DNA of 64,000 nucleotides from Bifidobacterium sp. ESL0732 (lineage in GTDB: Bacteria > Actinomycetota > Actinomycetes > Actinomycetales > Bifidobacteriaceae), in the NCBI RefSeq assembly GCF_029395535.1, contig NZ_CP113920.1, forward strand, positions 2,232,001 through 2,296,000. Reading direction: 5' to 3'. The number at the start of each line of letters is the position of its first letter. Position 1 is the stretch's first letter. This document shows positions 1 through 8,854 of this stretch, one piece after another. Made by a program: the position numbers and the translations under genes. A model generated the notes under the pieces. The model was not told the origin of the DNA and did no database searches. It worked only from the letters and a program-made list of their open reading frames with translations.

Positions 1-1
1 G

Positions 2-229
2 TTGGCCGGCAAGGTGTTCAAAACCGTGTGGGACAGCCAAGTCACCAACAGGCATCGGTCAGCGGGCGCGGGCAGCGGCATTGCCGAAGATGCCCAACAG
101 CAAGGATTTATCGCCAGTGTCATCTTCGCCGCAGCTTCGGCCGCGTTCGGTTCCGTAATCTCCTCGCTGGGCACGCGCGGTTCGAACGCGCTGGTCACGC
201 GTCGGCACAATCGGCGCAACGGGAAATAG
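2..229 (+). CDS. DUF4235 domain protein, 5'-truncated by window edge
   Basis: The reading frame is open at the window edge, so only the C-terminal part of the protein is present. The residues AGKVFKTVW at the start, followed by a small Ala/Ser/Val-rich hydrophobic segment (about residues 36-60) and a basic Arg/Asn/Lys tail, match the usual layout of actinobacterial DUF4235 proteins, which are small membrane proteins of unknown function. The visible TTG at position 2 need not be the true start; the gene very likely begins upstream. No partner gene can be inferred. The family call rests on overall pattern and is moderately secure; the function is unknown. Confidence 0.6.
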   Translation: MAGKVFKTVWDSQVTNRHRSAGAGSGIAEDAQQQGFIASVIFAAASAAFGSVISSLGTRGSNALVTRRHNRRNGK

Positions 230-308
230 ATACCAATCTCACATCTGCAGCATTACCCAGAGCGGAAAATCGCTGAGCCCCTTCACATGCGTTTGAAAGA
301 ATAGAGCT

Positions 309-1100
309 ATGACCGAATCTCAAAAAAATCTTCGTACCAACGAAACCATCGAAACCTTGTTAAACCGCCGCTCGATCCGCAAGTTCAAGCCGGAAGCCAT
401 CGACGTTGAGACCGTCGCCACGCTGGAAACCGTGGCGCAGCACGCCGCCTCAAGCCAATACCTGCAGGATTGGTCGGCCATCCGCGTCGAAGACCCGGCC
501 GTCAAAGGCGCCATCGCCGAAATCGCCCACCAGACCTACGTGGCCGAAGCCCCGTTGCTCTACCTTTTCGTGGCCGACGAGCACCGCAACGCCGCCATCG
601 CCACACGCAAAGGCGTCGACGTCCACTCCGACGAATTCACGCTGAACTCCAGCTATCGCTTCACCCAGGCGCAGAACGACGCGGTTCTTGCGCTGCACGC
701 CATGGAGACCGCCGCCTATTCGCTGGACCTGGGCTGCGTGATCCTCGGTTCCGTGTTGAACAATCCGCGCAAGCTCATCAAGCTGCTGCATCTGCCGGAA
801 TTCACTTACCCCGTGCTCGGCCTCGCCATCGGCAAGCCCGACCAGTCGCCGGCCCTGAAACCTCGCATGGAACGCGACGACCAGTTCTTCATCAACCGCT
901 ACCCTGCCGACGACGGGGAGCTGCTCCACGGGCTCGATGCCTTCGACGCTACCGCCCACAAGTATTACGATTTGCGCAACACCGACCGCCCCGTCGACGC
1001 CTTCAGCGACCAAATCGCGAACAACTCGGTCGACCGCGGCGTCTTCAGCCGCTCGGTCACGCCTGTCGCCGAGGACCAGCACTTCCGCTTCGACCGCTGA
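309..1100 (+). CDS. Nitroreductase-family FMN oxidoreductase (NfsA-like)
   Basis: A 263-residue protein of the NfsA/FRP type of nitroreductase, a cytoplasmic FMN enzyme that uses NAD(P)H to reduce nitroaromatics, quinones or flavins. The N-terminal RRSIRKF (about residues 20-26) is the phosphate-binding FMN motif typical of the family. The central region (LHAMETAAYSLDLGCVILGS) matches the conserved helix and glycine-rich strand, and a G-LAIGKPD segment follows at about residue 175. The C-terminal 60 residues are the NfsA-type extension rather than the short NfsB type. The ATG at 309 follows only a weak purine-rich ribosome site. The gene is followed at 1167-1203 by a strong hairpin and appears monocistronic. 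The physiological substrate cannot be read from the sequence. Confidence 0.85.
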   Translation: MTESQKNLRTNETIETLLNRRSIRKFKPEAIDVETVATLETVAQHAASSQYLQDWSAIRVEDPAVKGAIAEIAHQTYVAEAPLLYLFVADEHRNAAIATRKGVDVHSDEFTLNSSYRFTQAQNDAVLALHAMETAAYSLDLGCVILGSVLNNPRKLIKLLHLPEFTYPVLGLAIGKPDQSPALKPRMERDDQFFINRYPADDGELLHGLDAFDATAHKYYDLRNTDRPVDAFSDQIANNSVDRGVFSRSVTPVAEDQHFRFDR

Positions 1101-1166
1101 TCAGCCGAATCCCACAGTCGGCTCCACCCCATTAACATCGCATTTGTGAAGTCTAACCAAGGATTA

Positions 1167-1203
1167 GCGTCGCAGATGCAATTCCGCCTTGCGTCTGCGA
1201 CGC
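1167..1203 (+). terminator. Stem-loop 3' of nitroreductase
   Basis: The arm GCGTCGCAGATGCAA (1167-1181) pairs with TTGCGTCTGCGACGC (1189-1203) with one wobble, leaving a 7-nt loop. It lies between the plus-strand nitroreductase and the minus-strand DinB-like gene. There is no clear T tract on either side, so this is a probable rather than certain terminator, possibly bidirectional. Confidence 0.55.
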
Positions 1204-1271
1204 ACACAACCTCACTCGCGTCGCGTTTACAATCTCATCTTGCAATTGCGGCGGTAAGTTAGGATTGGGAG

Positions 1272-1790
1272 CTACAAAACGTTCTTTTTCCACTTCCTGA
1301 TTTTTGCCCTAAACGTCTTGAACGGCGCAACTGTGTTGATGTGAATGAACTTCCAGACCGGCCATATAGCCGTTTTAGTGGCCTCATCCGCCCATTTACG
1401 TCGATGAGGATCGAAAACCTCATCTTCCGACATGGTGTCAATCATAGCAAGGATGTCAGCAACGTTGGCATCAAGCCTCTCTCTGAGCTCCCGCAATGGC
1501 AGCCCCGCGTATGTATCCGTGAACCAACGGTACAAGTCGCCCAGCCGGTTCCATGCATATCGTTCGGATGGCGTGTGTACTTGTCGCCCTGCACGCTCAT
1601 CGCGCTCCCATTGCAGAAGCAAGGTGGTCCAGCCAACTTGGTACGCAAGGTTTTCTGCGGGCGTACGATCGACATCCTCGCACCGTTCGTCTTTCAACGT
1701 CTCCGGAATCTCATCGAATTCCGCAATGTACTTGTCGTATGTCTTCCGAATTTCGCTTTTCAGATCCTCTTTGTCTTGATATGTCTGCAT
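1272..1790 (-). CDS. ClbS/DfsB-family (DUF1706) four-helix bundle protein
   Basis: A 172-residue soluble protein with the layout of the ClbS/DfsB (DUF1706) family, a DinB-like four-helix bundle. Typical features are an N-terminal helix with a D/E-E-IP segment (residues about 25-30), the motif ENLAYQVGWTTLLLQWE near residue 50, a central Trp-rich helix (WNRLGDLYRWF), and a C-terminal WKFIHINTVAPF segment followed by a Lys-rich tail. ClbS is a resistance protein that deactivates the genotoxin colibactin, but most family members have no proven substrate. I chose the ATG at 1790 because GGAGG lies 8 nt upstream; a GTG two codons earlier is too close to it. It stands alone on the minus strand. Confidence 0.8.
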   Translation of the reverse strand: MQTYQDKEDLKSEIRKTYDKYIAEFDEIPETLKDERCEDVDRTPAENLAYQVGWTTLLLQWERDERAGRQVHTPSERYAWNRLGDLYRWFTDTYAGLPLRELRERLDANVADILAMIDTMSEDEVFDPHRRKWADEATKTAIWPVWKFIHINTVAPFKTFRAKIRKWKKNVL

Positions 1791-1905
1791 TTTCACGACC
1801 TCCGCTTCCGAATTTTGTCAATGTTCACATGACAGCGCAAATCGCCAGACAACGCTGTCCAAATATTATTCCATACCTGAAGCCGTATCTGTTATTGTTA
1901 CGCTG

Positions 1906-2172
1906 CTAGTGTCGCCTCGGCTTGAAACCACGTTTGCGGGAATGGGGCCTTCCGCGTCGCGCAGCAGCTTGCGTGCTCATATCGCGCAGAAATTGTTCCT
2001 CTTTCGGATCGTGGTGGGTCAGATGCCAGCCACCGCAATATTCACACCGGTACACCCACAGCTCGGCATCGCGCTCGATGAAGGCCTGCCGGGCGGCGCG
2101 CTCGGCCTGAGCCTTGTCGTGGTAGATGATCTTGCGCGAGCTGGCGCAACGTTTCGGGGTGAAGTAGTGCAC
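1906..2172 (-). CDS. Small Cys-motif protein, unknown function
   Basis: An 88-residue basic protein that I do not recognise beyond its layout. It starts with a GTG and has a helical, Ala/Arg-rich N-terminal half. A central segment, VYRCEYCGGWHLTHH, looks like half of a zinc knuckle (Cys-x2-Cys plus two or three His that could complete a metal site). The C-terminus is strongly basic (RRGRPHSRKRGFKPRRH), suggesting nucleic-acid contact. The lone GTG start with only a GGGG-like site close upstream is not ideal. A small zinc-binding nucleic-acid protein is an inference; it could also be a phage-derived remnant. Confidence 0.6.
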   Translation of the reverse strand: MHYFTPKRCASSRKIIYHDKAQAERAARQAFIERDAELWVYRCEYCGGWHLTHHDPKEEQFLRDMSTQAAARRGRPHSRKRGFKPRRH

Positions 2173-2207
2173 GCCCCTACCCTAGCAATGCGGGATTACA
2201 GGCAGCT

Positions 2208-2530
2208 GACCGGTTTCTTGCACTGAACCCCACGCATATGCAAGAGAGTGCGGCACCGAGCGACGCTAAGACCGGTTTCTAGCATCCGCATCGGCCTATG
2301 CAAGAAACTGGCCACTGAGCAGTTCTAAACGGCCGTTTTCTTGCATCCGGTTTGCGCTATGCAAGAAACTGGCCACTGAGCAGTTCTAAAAGGGCTGTCT
2401 CTAGCATTCAGGCGCACACATGCAAGAAAACGGCCGCTGAGCAACGCCGGATGAACACTTTTCTGCATATAGCCGCAAAATACAAGAAACCGTTCACCAC
2501 GCACAGGCAGATGAACGGTTTCCGACATTG
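2208..2530. repeat. Family A tandem hairpin array, locus 1 (5-6 units, ~61 bp)
   Basis: Tandem units of 61-62 bp, each an inverted repeat with a left arm like GGCCGTTTTCTTGCAT, a loop of about 10-12 nt, and a right arm like ATGCAAGAAACTGGCC, followed by a spacer such as ACTGAGCAGTTCTAAA. Left arms lie at about 2214, 2276, 2337, 2398 and 2459, with a degenerate sixth at about 2513. The array fills the gap 3' of the minus-strand aldo/keto reductase. The same family recurs at 22406-22513 and 34441-34622. No transposase and no terminal direct repeats are visible. Confidence 0.9.
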
Positions 2531-2556
2531 GGATCGGTGATTACCCAATGGCCACC

Positions 2557-3495
2557 TTACGGTAGGTCGTTGCCGGCGGCGGTGTAGAGGTCGTACCATT
2601 CCTGAGCACTGATTTCAATATCGGTACCCGCCATCATCTCTTTCAGACGGCTTGGAGTCATCGACCCCAGCAGCACCTGCATCTTGGCAGGATGGCGCAG
2701 AATCCAAGCCACGGCAATCGCGTTCTTCGCCACACCGTGCGCATCAGCGACGTGTTGCAGCTCCTCGTTGAGTTCGGGGAACTTCGGGTTGTCGATGAAA
2801 ACGCCTTCGAAGAAGCCGAACTGGAACGGGCTCCACGCCTGAATTGTCATACGCTTCAAACGCGAGTAGCTGATTAGACCGCCGTCATGGTCGACGCTCG
2901 GCGCGTCCTCCATGTTGACGTGAATCTCCTGCTGCAGCATGCCGGTGTGCCCGAGCCCGAATTGCAGCTGGTTGACCTCCAGCTTCTGGTCGAGAGCGCT
3001 TTGCAACATCTCGACCTGCATCGGGTTCATGTTGCTGACGCCGAAATGACGCACCTTGCCGCTGGATTGCAGCTCGTTGAAGGCCTCTGCCAGCTCATCA
3101 AGCTCGACAAGCGTATCCGGGCGGTGAAGGAGGACGAAATCAACGTAATCGGTCTGCAGATTCTTCAGCTCACCGTCGAGCGCGGCGACGAGATGATCCT
3201 TGGAAAAATCGTAACGCGTGATGTTATCGTCATCCGGATCGCGATAGATGCCGAACTTTGTCTGTATGAAAATCTTGCTACGGTCGACTTTGACGTCCTT
3301 AAACGCCTGGCCAAGCCGCCTGCTGCTGGCACCCGCACCGTAGCAATCTGCGGTATCGAAGAAATTGATGCCGCCGTCCAGCGCCGTGCGCACGATTTCC
3401 CGCGCCTCTTCCTCGCTCTTGCTGCGAATACGCATGGCTCCAAAGGCCACGCGCGAAGCTTTCACGCCCGATGTTCCGAGTTCGCTATATTTCAT
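2557..3495 (-). CDS. Aldo/keto reductase
   Basis: A 312-residue NADPH-dependent aldo/keto reductase with the usual (beta/alpha)8-barrel length. The catalytic tetrad is readable: Asp47 and Tyr52 in FFDTADCYG, Lys80 in IQTKFG and His124 in LLHRPD. The segment HFGVSNMNP at about residue 150 is the conserved substrate-side motif, and WILRHPAKMQVLLGSMTPSR near the C-terminus is the NADPH-phosphate region. It belongs to the YdhF/YcsN-like subgroup that lacks the long C-loop of AKR1 enzymes. The substrate is unknown. It is transcribed away from pepC with about 200 bp between the starts, and its 3' end faces a hairpin repeat array. Confidence 0.92.
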   Translation of the reverse strand: MKYSELGTSGVKASRVAFGAMRIRSKSEEEAREIVRTALDGGINFFDTADCYGAGASSRRLGQAFKDVKVDRSKIFIQTKFGIYRDPDDDNITRYDFSKDHLVAALDGELKNLQTDYVDFVLLHRPDTLVELDELAEAFNELQSSGKVRHFGVSNMNPMQVEMLQSALDQKLEVNQLQFGLGHTGMLQQEIHVNMEDAPSVDHDGGLISYSRLKRMTIQAWSPFQFGFFEGVFIDNPKFPELNEELQHVADAHGVAKNAIAVAWILRHPAKMQVLLGSMTPSRLKEMMAGTDIEISAQEWYDLYTAAGNDLP

Positions 3496-3695
3496 TTATT
3501 AACGCCTTCCTTGGTATTCATAGGTATTTCCAGTCTAGGATATGACCACGAAGAATACGACATATTTGTAATGCTTTTAAAAGACAGCCGGCTTCTCTTC
3601 AACGTTGATATCAGCAAGCCGTTGCATATTCCATCCGACATCCAAACGAAGGCAGACACCACGATAAGATGTTGGCATACGAAACAGGAGGAACA

Positions 3696-5240
3696 ATGGC
3701 AGCCGAAAACAAGACGAACAATACAAATGAGGCAGGCAATGCGGCAATGGCGATGGGCATTGATGACGTTCGTGGATATAGCGAGAACTACAACATGGGC
3801 TCAGCCGCGAGAGCCAACCATGTGGCAGCGAATGCGGCGGTCAAGAACGGCGTAATCAAAGCCGCGACCAGTTACGAAGGAACGCGCGAGCTGACACATG
3901 ACTTCTCCATCGAGCTCAAGCAAGGAAGTATCACCGACCAGCAGCGCAGCGGGCGGTGCTGGATGTTCGCCTCGCTCAACACCCTGCGTTACGAGCTGAT
4001 GCATCGCTGGAAACTCGAGGATTTCGAGTTTTCTGAGACGTATCTGTTCTTCTGGGACAAGTTCGAGAAGTCGAACGCCTACCTTGAAAACGTGCTGGCC
4101 ACGCTCGACGAGCCGACCGATAGCCGCACGTTCGAGACGATCAACGCCTACCCAGCCGACGATGGCGGATGGTGGCAGATGTTCGTCAATCTGGTCAACA
4201 AGTACGGGCTCGTGCCGAAATCGGCATATCCAGAATCGCAGAATTCCAAGGATTCCGACGCATTCACGCAGTATCTGACCACGAAACTGCACCAGTTCGC
4301 GATTCAGTTGCGCGATCACCATGAAAACGGCATGGCCATGAGTGAGCTGCGCGAATCCAAGAAACGATATATGGAGGACATCTACCGTATCTGCGCGATT
4401 TCATTGGGCGAGCCACCGGCAAAGTTCGATTGGCGAGCGCGTGTCAAAGACGGCGATGACGACAAGAACGACGAAAGTGAAAACAAGAGCGGCAGCGGCA
4501 AGAACTCCAAGGACTCAAAGAATAACGCCACGTCCGACGCAGAGGCCGAAAAGTCAAAGGAAAATGCTGAAAAATCGGAGCAGGGAGAACCCGGCATCGA
4601 CGAGCGCAAGCAGATCGTCGAGCACGGCATCACGCCACTTGATTTCTATCACAAGTATGTGCCAGTGGATGTCAACGACTTCGTGACGCTTTGCAACAAC
4701 CCGATGAGATCCCGCCCGTTCTATACTCATTTCCAGCTCAAGTATTCGACCAACGTGGCCGAAACCGGCAATCTCGATTTCACCAACGTACCGATTGACG
4801 TACTGCGCAAGGCGGCCGTCGACCAAGTCAAGGCAGGACACCCGATCTGGTTCGCTTGCGATTGCATGCAATATTGCGTTCGCGACGGCGGATACTTCAG
4901 CAAAAACGCGGTGCGCGTGGATGAGCTGTTCGGCACCGATTTCGACATCGACAAGGCGAATGGCCTGGAATACGGGGATTATCCGAGCAACCACGCCATG
5001 ACCATCACCGGTGTGAACCTCGATGAAAACGGCAAGCCGAACCGCTGGAAGATCGAGAACAGCTGGGGCAAGTCGACTGGAACCGACGGCTACTATGTCG
5101 CGGACGGTGAGTGGTTCGACCAGTTCGTCACCGAGGTCATCATCCGCAAGGAATTCCTCGATGACAGGACGCTGAAGGCTTCGCAATCCGAACCAGTAGT
5201 GCTCGACCCGTGGCAGACGATCAGCGCACGAAGCGACTGA
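3696..5240 (+). CDS. pepC: Aminopeptidase C (bleomycin-hydrolase family C1B)
   Basis: A 514-residue cytoplasmic cysteine aminopeptidase that trims N-terminal residues from peptides. The papain-like catalytic residues are all present: Cys88 in QQRSGRCWMFAS, His433 in SNHAMTITG and Asn455 in IENSWG. I chose the ATG at 3696 because AGGAGG ends four bases upstream; an ATG nine codons earlier has no such site. Residues about 250-301 are an Asp/Lys/Ser/Asn/Glu-rich low-complexity stretch not expected in PepC, inserted between the two lobes of the fold. Normal PepC proteins are about 440-450 residues, so the insertion plus a polar N-terminus explain most of the extra length. It is divergent from the aldo/keto reductase and followed by a GC-rich hairpin. 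Confidence 0.93.
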   Translation: MAAENKTNNTNEAGNAAMAMGIDDVRGYSENYNMGSAARANHVAANAAVKNGVIKAATSYEGTRELTHDFSIELKQGSITDQQRSGRCWMFASLNTLRYELMHRWKLEDFEFSETYLFFWDKFEKSNAYLENVLATLDEPTDSRTFETINAYPADDGGWWQMFVNLVNKYGLVPKSAYPESQNSKDSDAFTQYLTTKLHQFAIQLRDHHENGMAMSELRESKKRYMEDIYRICAISLGEPPAKFDWRARVKDGDDDKNDESENKSGSGKNSKDSKNNATSDAEAEKSKENAEKSEQGEPGIDERKQIVEHGITPLDFYHKYVPVDVNDFVTLCNNPMRSRPFYTHFQLKYSTNVAETGNLDFTNVPIDVLRKAAVDQVKAGHPIWFACDCMQYCVRDGGYFSKNAVRVDELFGTDFDIDKANGLEYGDYPSNHAMTITGVNLDENGKPNRWKIENSWGKSTGTDGYYVADGEWFDQFVTEVIIRKEFLDDRTLKASQSEPVVLDPWQTISARSD

Positions 5241-5354
5241 TGGACTGAATCGCTGAACCATAATTTGGCTCCGACGCAAAAGTGCGTTAGAGATGCCGAG
5301 TGATGCGCAAGGGATGCCAGTAACCGAGTCAGACAACAGGCCAAGAAAAGAGAT

Positions 5355-5380
5355 GCCCGGCGGAGAGAAAGCCGCCGGGC
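5355..5380 (+). terminator. GC-rich stem-loop 3' of pepC
   Basis: GCCCGGCGG (5355-5363) pairs perfectly with CCGCCGGGC (5372-5380) across an 8-nt purine loop, 115 bp after the pepC stop. No T tract follows on the plus strand, so it may be a U-less terminator or an mRNA 3'-end stabiliser. From here to about 5710 I see no gene. Confidence 0.5.
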
Positions 5381-5710
5381 GAGAGAAGAGAGAAGAAGGT
5401 TCAATTATGGGATTCAGAGAAGAATCTCGTCAGCGGTTTAACTGCCGACATCTCTACTATAACAGCATCTTCCTTGGAAAAACGATGTGTGAAACTCAAA
5501 GATATCTGTGAAAGTTGTAACGATACTGCAAAGAAAAAGTGGAATGTATAGTTTTAAGTGCATTTACCTGTCTACAAACTAAAAATCAGCCTCCAACAGA
5601 CGGCAAACAGGATTCAAAGACCTGTTTCCAGGCAGGAACCAAACTCTCAAAGCTCAGCTCAAAGCGCAAGCGCGGTAGATACCGCCCGATAGATGCGTCA
5701 ACTTCATACG

Positions 5711-5761
5711 AAAAAATGCTTTGGTCCCTGCCACAAAGTGAATTGCGACAGGGACCAAAGC
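5711..5761 (-). terminator. Rho-independent terminator of metG
   Basis: GCTTTGGTCCCTG (5718-5730) is perfectly complementary to CAGGGACCAAAGC (5749-5761). Read on the minus strand the stem is followed by ATTTTTTC, a proper U tract. It lies 50 bp beyond the metG stop. Confidence 0.85.
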
Positions 5762-5774
5762 GTTAGCAATATAT

Positions 5775-5792
5775 TCGCGATTGCAATCGCGA
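5775..5792. promoter_or_regulatory. 18-bp perfect palindrome near metG 3' end
   Basis: TCGCGATTGCAATCGCGA is a perfect 18-bp palindrome between the metG stop and its terminator. As RNA it could form a short hairpin, and as DNA it resembles a dimeric protein site. Its role is unknown. Confidence 0.4.
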
Positions 5793-5810
5793 TTGCTCAC
5801 CTAGAAGGGG

Positions 5811-7688
5811 CTACTTGGCTTTTTCTTCTTCGGCAAGCTTTTCCTTGGCTTCTTCCAAGCGCTTGGCCTCGGCCTCCTTGCGGGCCTCCAGGTCGGCCTC
5901 GAAGCGAGTCAGCTCTTCGGTGACGGCTTCTTTCGGAATCTTCTGGAAGATAGGGGACGGCGCAGGAATCGGCGTGCCAGGGATAAGCGGCTCGCTCTGC
6001 CACGGATGAACAGTGCGGCCCAGTTCATAGTCGCCGGTGATGATCGGGTACTTGAAACCGGGCTTGTCGAGGTCTTCGACCTCTTCGATATGCGGCAGCG
6101 GCGAGAACGTGCCGACGCCACCGAGTGCCTCCCAGACCTTCTGCGCAGACTGCGGCAGGAACGGAGCGAGCAGATGGTTCGCGTCGGAAACGGCTTGCGC
6201 GCAGATGTGCAGCACGGTGCCGAGGCGCCTCTCGTCGTCCTTGATCTTCCACGGCTCGACCGCGGAAATGTACTTGTTGATGTCGCCGACGACCTTCATG
6301 GCCTCGTTCAGGGCGTTCTTCTGGTGATGGTGCTCGATGAGCCCGCCGACCACGTCGAACGCCGCGGAGGTCTCCTCGAGCAGCGCACGGTCCTCGGCGG
6401 TCATGGAATCCTCGTCAAGCTCCGGAATCTCGCCGAAGTTCTTGTACATGAGGTTGGCCACGCGATTGACGAGGTTGCCCCAGCTGGCAGCAAGTTCCTC
6501 GTTATTGTGGCGCACGAATTCGGACCAGGTGAAGTCGGCGTCTGAGGTCTCCGGGCCGGCCACGGAAATGTAATACCGAACGGCATCAACGGGGTACCGT
6601 GCCAAAATGTCCTTGACATAGATGACGATGCCGCGCGAGGAGCTGAACTTCTTGCCCTCCATGGTCATGAACTCGCTGGCAACGACTTGCTCGGGCAGGT
6701 TGAGTTTGCCATATTCGCCGGGTTCCCCGCCCTTAGAGCCTTCGCCGTTATAGGCGAGGATCTCGGAGGGCCAGATCTGGGAATGGAAGGTGATGTTGTC
6801 TTTGCCCATGAAGTAATAGGCCGGGGACTGCGGGTCGTTCCACCATTTCTTCCATGCGTCAGGCTCGCCCTTGCGGCGGGCCCATTCGATGGAAGCAGAC
6901 AGATAGCCAATAACCGCATCAAACCACACGTAGAGCTTCTTGTTGGGGTTGTCGATCCAGCCATCGACCGGCACGGGGATGCCCCAGTCAATGTCGCGGG
7001 TGATGGCGCGCGGCTTGACCTCCTTAAAGAGGCCGAGTGAGAAGTTGATGACGTTAGTGCGCCAGCCCTTGCGGGTCTTGAGCCACGCGAGGTTCGCTTC
7101 GGCGAGCGCCGGCAGGTCGAGGAAGAAATGTTCGGTCTCCTTGAATTCCGGCTTTTCGCCGTTGATCTTGGAGACGGGGTTGATCAGCTCGTCGGGGTCG
7201 AGCTCGTTGCCGCAGTTGTCGCACTGGTCGCCGCGAGCGCCGTCGGCACCGCAGATTGGGCAGGTACCCTCGATATAGCGGTCAGGCAGGGTGCGGCCGG
7301 TGGAAGGCGAAATCGCGACTTTCTGCGTACCTTTATATATGTAGCCGTTCTCCAAGCACTGCTTGAACATCTCTTGGACGACATGCTCATGGTTACCCGT
7401 TGTGGTGCGGGTGAAAAGGTCGTAGCTCAGGCCGAGATCGCAAAGGTCCTTGGCGATGACGCGGTTGTAGCGATTCGCCAGCTCCTGAGGACTCACGCCT
7501 TCCTTGTCGGCCTCGACCAGAATCGGGGTACCGTGTTCGTCGGTGCCGGAAACCATCAGGACATCGTTGCCCTTCATACGTTCGTAGCGCGCGTACACGT
7601 CGGAAGGCACGCCGAAACCGGCCACGTGGCCGATATGACGGGGGCCGTTTGCGTACGGCCATGCAACGTTCACCAAAATATGTGTCAT
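5811..7688 (-). CDS. metG: Methionyl-tRNA synthetase
   Basis: A 625-residue class Ia aminoacyl-tRNA synthetase that charges tRNA-Met. The HIGH motif is HIGH at residues 18-21, and the KMSKS-equivalent is KFSSS at about residue 345. A zinc knuckle with Cys143, Cys146, Cys156 and Cys159 marks the MetG1/E. coli type. The SGTDEHGTP motif lies at about residue 47. The protein ends in a Glu/Lys/Ala-rich helix rather than the C-terminal EMAP/tRNA-binding domain present in some MetG proteins, so it is the form without that appendage. The ATG at 7688 has only a weak ribosome site. A terminator lies at 5711-5761. Sequence identity to bifidobacterial MetG is evident by eye along the N-terminal half. Confidence 0.97.
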   Translation of the reverse strand: MTHILVNVAWPYANGPRHIGHVAGFGVPSDVYARYERMKGNDVLMVSGTDEHGTPILVEADKEGVSPQELANRYNRVIAKDLCDLGLSYDLFTRTTTGNHEHVVQEMFKQCLENGYIYKGTQKVAISPSTGRTLPDRYIEGTCPICGADGARGDQCDNCGNELDPDELINPVSKINGEKPEFKETEHFFLDLPALAEANLAWLKTRKGWRTNVINFSLGLFKEVKPRAITRDIDWGIPVPVDGWIDNPNKKLYVWFDAVIGYLSASIEWARRKGEPDAWKKWWNDPQSPAYYFMGKDNITFHSQIWPSEILAYNGEGSKGGEPGEYGKLNLPEQVVASEFMTMEGKKFSSSRGIVIYVKDILARYPVDAVRYYISVAGPETSDADFTWSEFVRHNNEELAASWGNLVNRVANLMYKNFGEIPELDEDSMTAEDRALLEETSAAFDVVGGLIEHHHQKNALNEAMKVVGDINKYISAVEPWKIKDDERRLGTVLHICAQAVSDANHLLAPFLPQSAQKVWEALGGVGTFSPLPHIEEVEDLDKPGFKYPIITGDYELGRTVHPWQSEPLIPGTPIPAPSPIFQKIPKEAVTEELTRFEADLEARKEAEAKRLEEAKEKLAEEEKAK

Positions 7689-7891
7689 AACTACCGATTA
7701 TTGGGCCCAGCGGGGACAGCGGAAGGCTTTCACGGCAAGTAGATTAGACAAATGCAAGACAATGAGCGAGAGCAGAGCACTTGTTGACCGTGTCGTCCAC
7801 AATTTCGGCACCGCAGCCATGAGTTATCCACATATTCACTTTTTAATTTTTCGATTTGCTCGTCACAAATGCCATATCTATATTGCAGAAC

Positions 7892-8854
7892 ATGAACGCT
7901 ACAACAATTGACACACAGTACACAGACCATCTCCATACTCGCAACCCCGCAGGCCCGAGCAAATACACCGGTACCGGCCGTCCTCCGCCGAATGCCAAAC
8001 CGCCGGCGAACCAAAGCGGCGGGCACGCCGACGGACTCTCCAACAGGCAAGCCAACGGAAACGCTAGCGGGCATAACAGCAGCCATACCGGCAGACGTGG
8101 CGTTCTCGGCAGGAAACAACGCAACCGCAAAATCGAAAGCCCCAAGAATGAAAACAGCTTGAACGCAGGCTTCGAAGCCAACGCTCCGACGCTTGACCAC
8201 GGCAACGCCCTGACGGCTCCCGGCAACTTCACTACCAATACCACACCGCCACCCATCAACCGCACCACACCCATGCTGATGAGCAACCGCGATCTGCCCG
8301 GACCACTGAGCATGAATCGGCTTGACGATTTCGGCGCCCTGCACCGTCTAGATGACATCAGTGCCTATCTCGCCGAATACTCGGACACGCTTTTCGGCAG
8401 GGGCACCATCATGACCAAAGTCGTGCCGAGCCGATCGATCGCCTGCGGCCGTAGTGCCCTGTGGGTATGGATGGGCGGCAGTTTCCCCGATGTCATCGAC
8501 ATCATCTCAGGGTCGCATTTCCGCTCGATGGCCTACGGCCGACCGATTAAAACATACAAACGCTGTGTCCCTGAAGGGCAAATGAGCACTATCGCGGGGC
8601 TGAAAGTGACCTCGCCGACCAGAACCGCCTGCGACATCGCGTTGATGAGCGGCACTGCCATACCCGACAAACGCCGTGTGGAACTGGTCTGCGCAATCAT
8701 GCAGGAATATCATATTGATCCGTCCGTTTGCCTCGAAATACTTCAAAAGAACCGTTTTTGGCCAAACATGCCCCAAGCCCGTCAGTTTTTTAAAGCCATC
8801 CAATACTGTTTCCAAACAACTTCATCGACAGACAGGACCGCGTCCAGACTGTGA
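7892..8854 (+). CDS. AbiEi-antitoxin-like / DUF559-type upstream protein, orphan
   Basis: A protein of about 320 residues with two parts. The first 130 residues are Asn/Pro/Gly/Thr-rich and look disordered. The second part has the layout of actinobacterial proteins annotated as type IV AbiEi-family antitoxins: an RSIACGRSALWVWMG segment, then a strand with VIDIISGSHF, and the hallmark VTSPTRTACDIAL near residue 260, followed by helices. AbiEi proteins are winged-helix repressors paired with an AbiEii nucleotidyltransferase toxin, but no such toxin gene is adjacent, so it is an orphan or unrelated in function. The start is uncertain: ATG 7892 is preferred to TTG 7856, though neither has a clear ribosome site. 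Coding potential is supported by the length and the conserved motif. Confidence 0.6.
   Translation: MNATTIDTQYTDHLHTRNPAGPSKYTGTGRPPPNAKPPANQSGGHADGLSNRQANGNASGHNSSHTGRRGVLGRKQRNRKIESPKNENSLNAGFEANAPTLDHGNALTAPGNFTTNTTPPPINRTTPMLMSNRDLPGPLSMNRLDDFGALHRLDDISAYLAEYSDTLFGRGTIMTKVVPSRSIACGRSALWVWMGGSFPDVIDIISGSHFRSMAYGRPIKTYKRCVPEGQMSTIAGLKVTSPTRTACDIALMSGTAIPDKRRVELVCAIMQEYHIDPSVCLEILQKNRFWPNMPQARQFFKAIQYCFQTTSSTDRTASRL

Noticed and set aside
2208..2530. The hairpin arrays as CRISPR or as transposon ends
   Set aside because: Units are palindromic with conserved, not variable, spacers, so not CRISPR; there is no transposase gene and no target-site duplication.
7824..7832. TTATCCACA, a perfect DnaA box, near metG
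   Set aside because: A single 9-mer without neighbouring boxes, an AT-rich unwinding element or dnaA/dnaN genes is not an origin.
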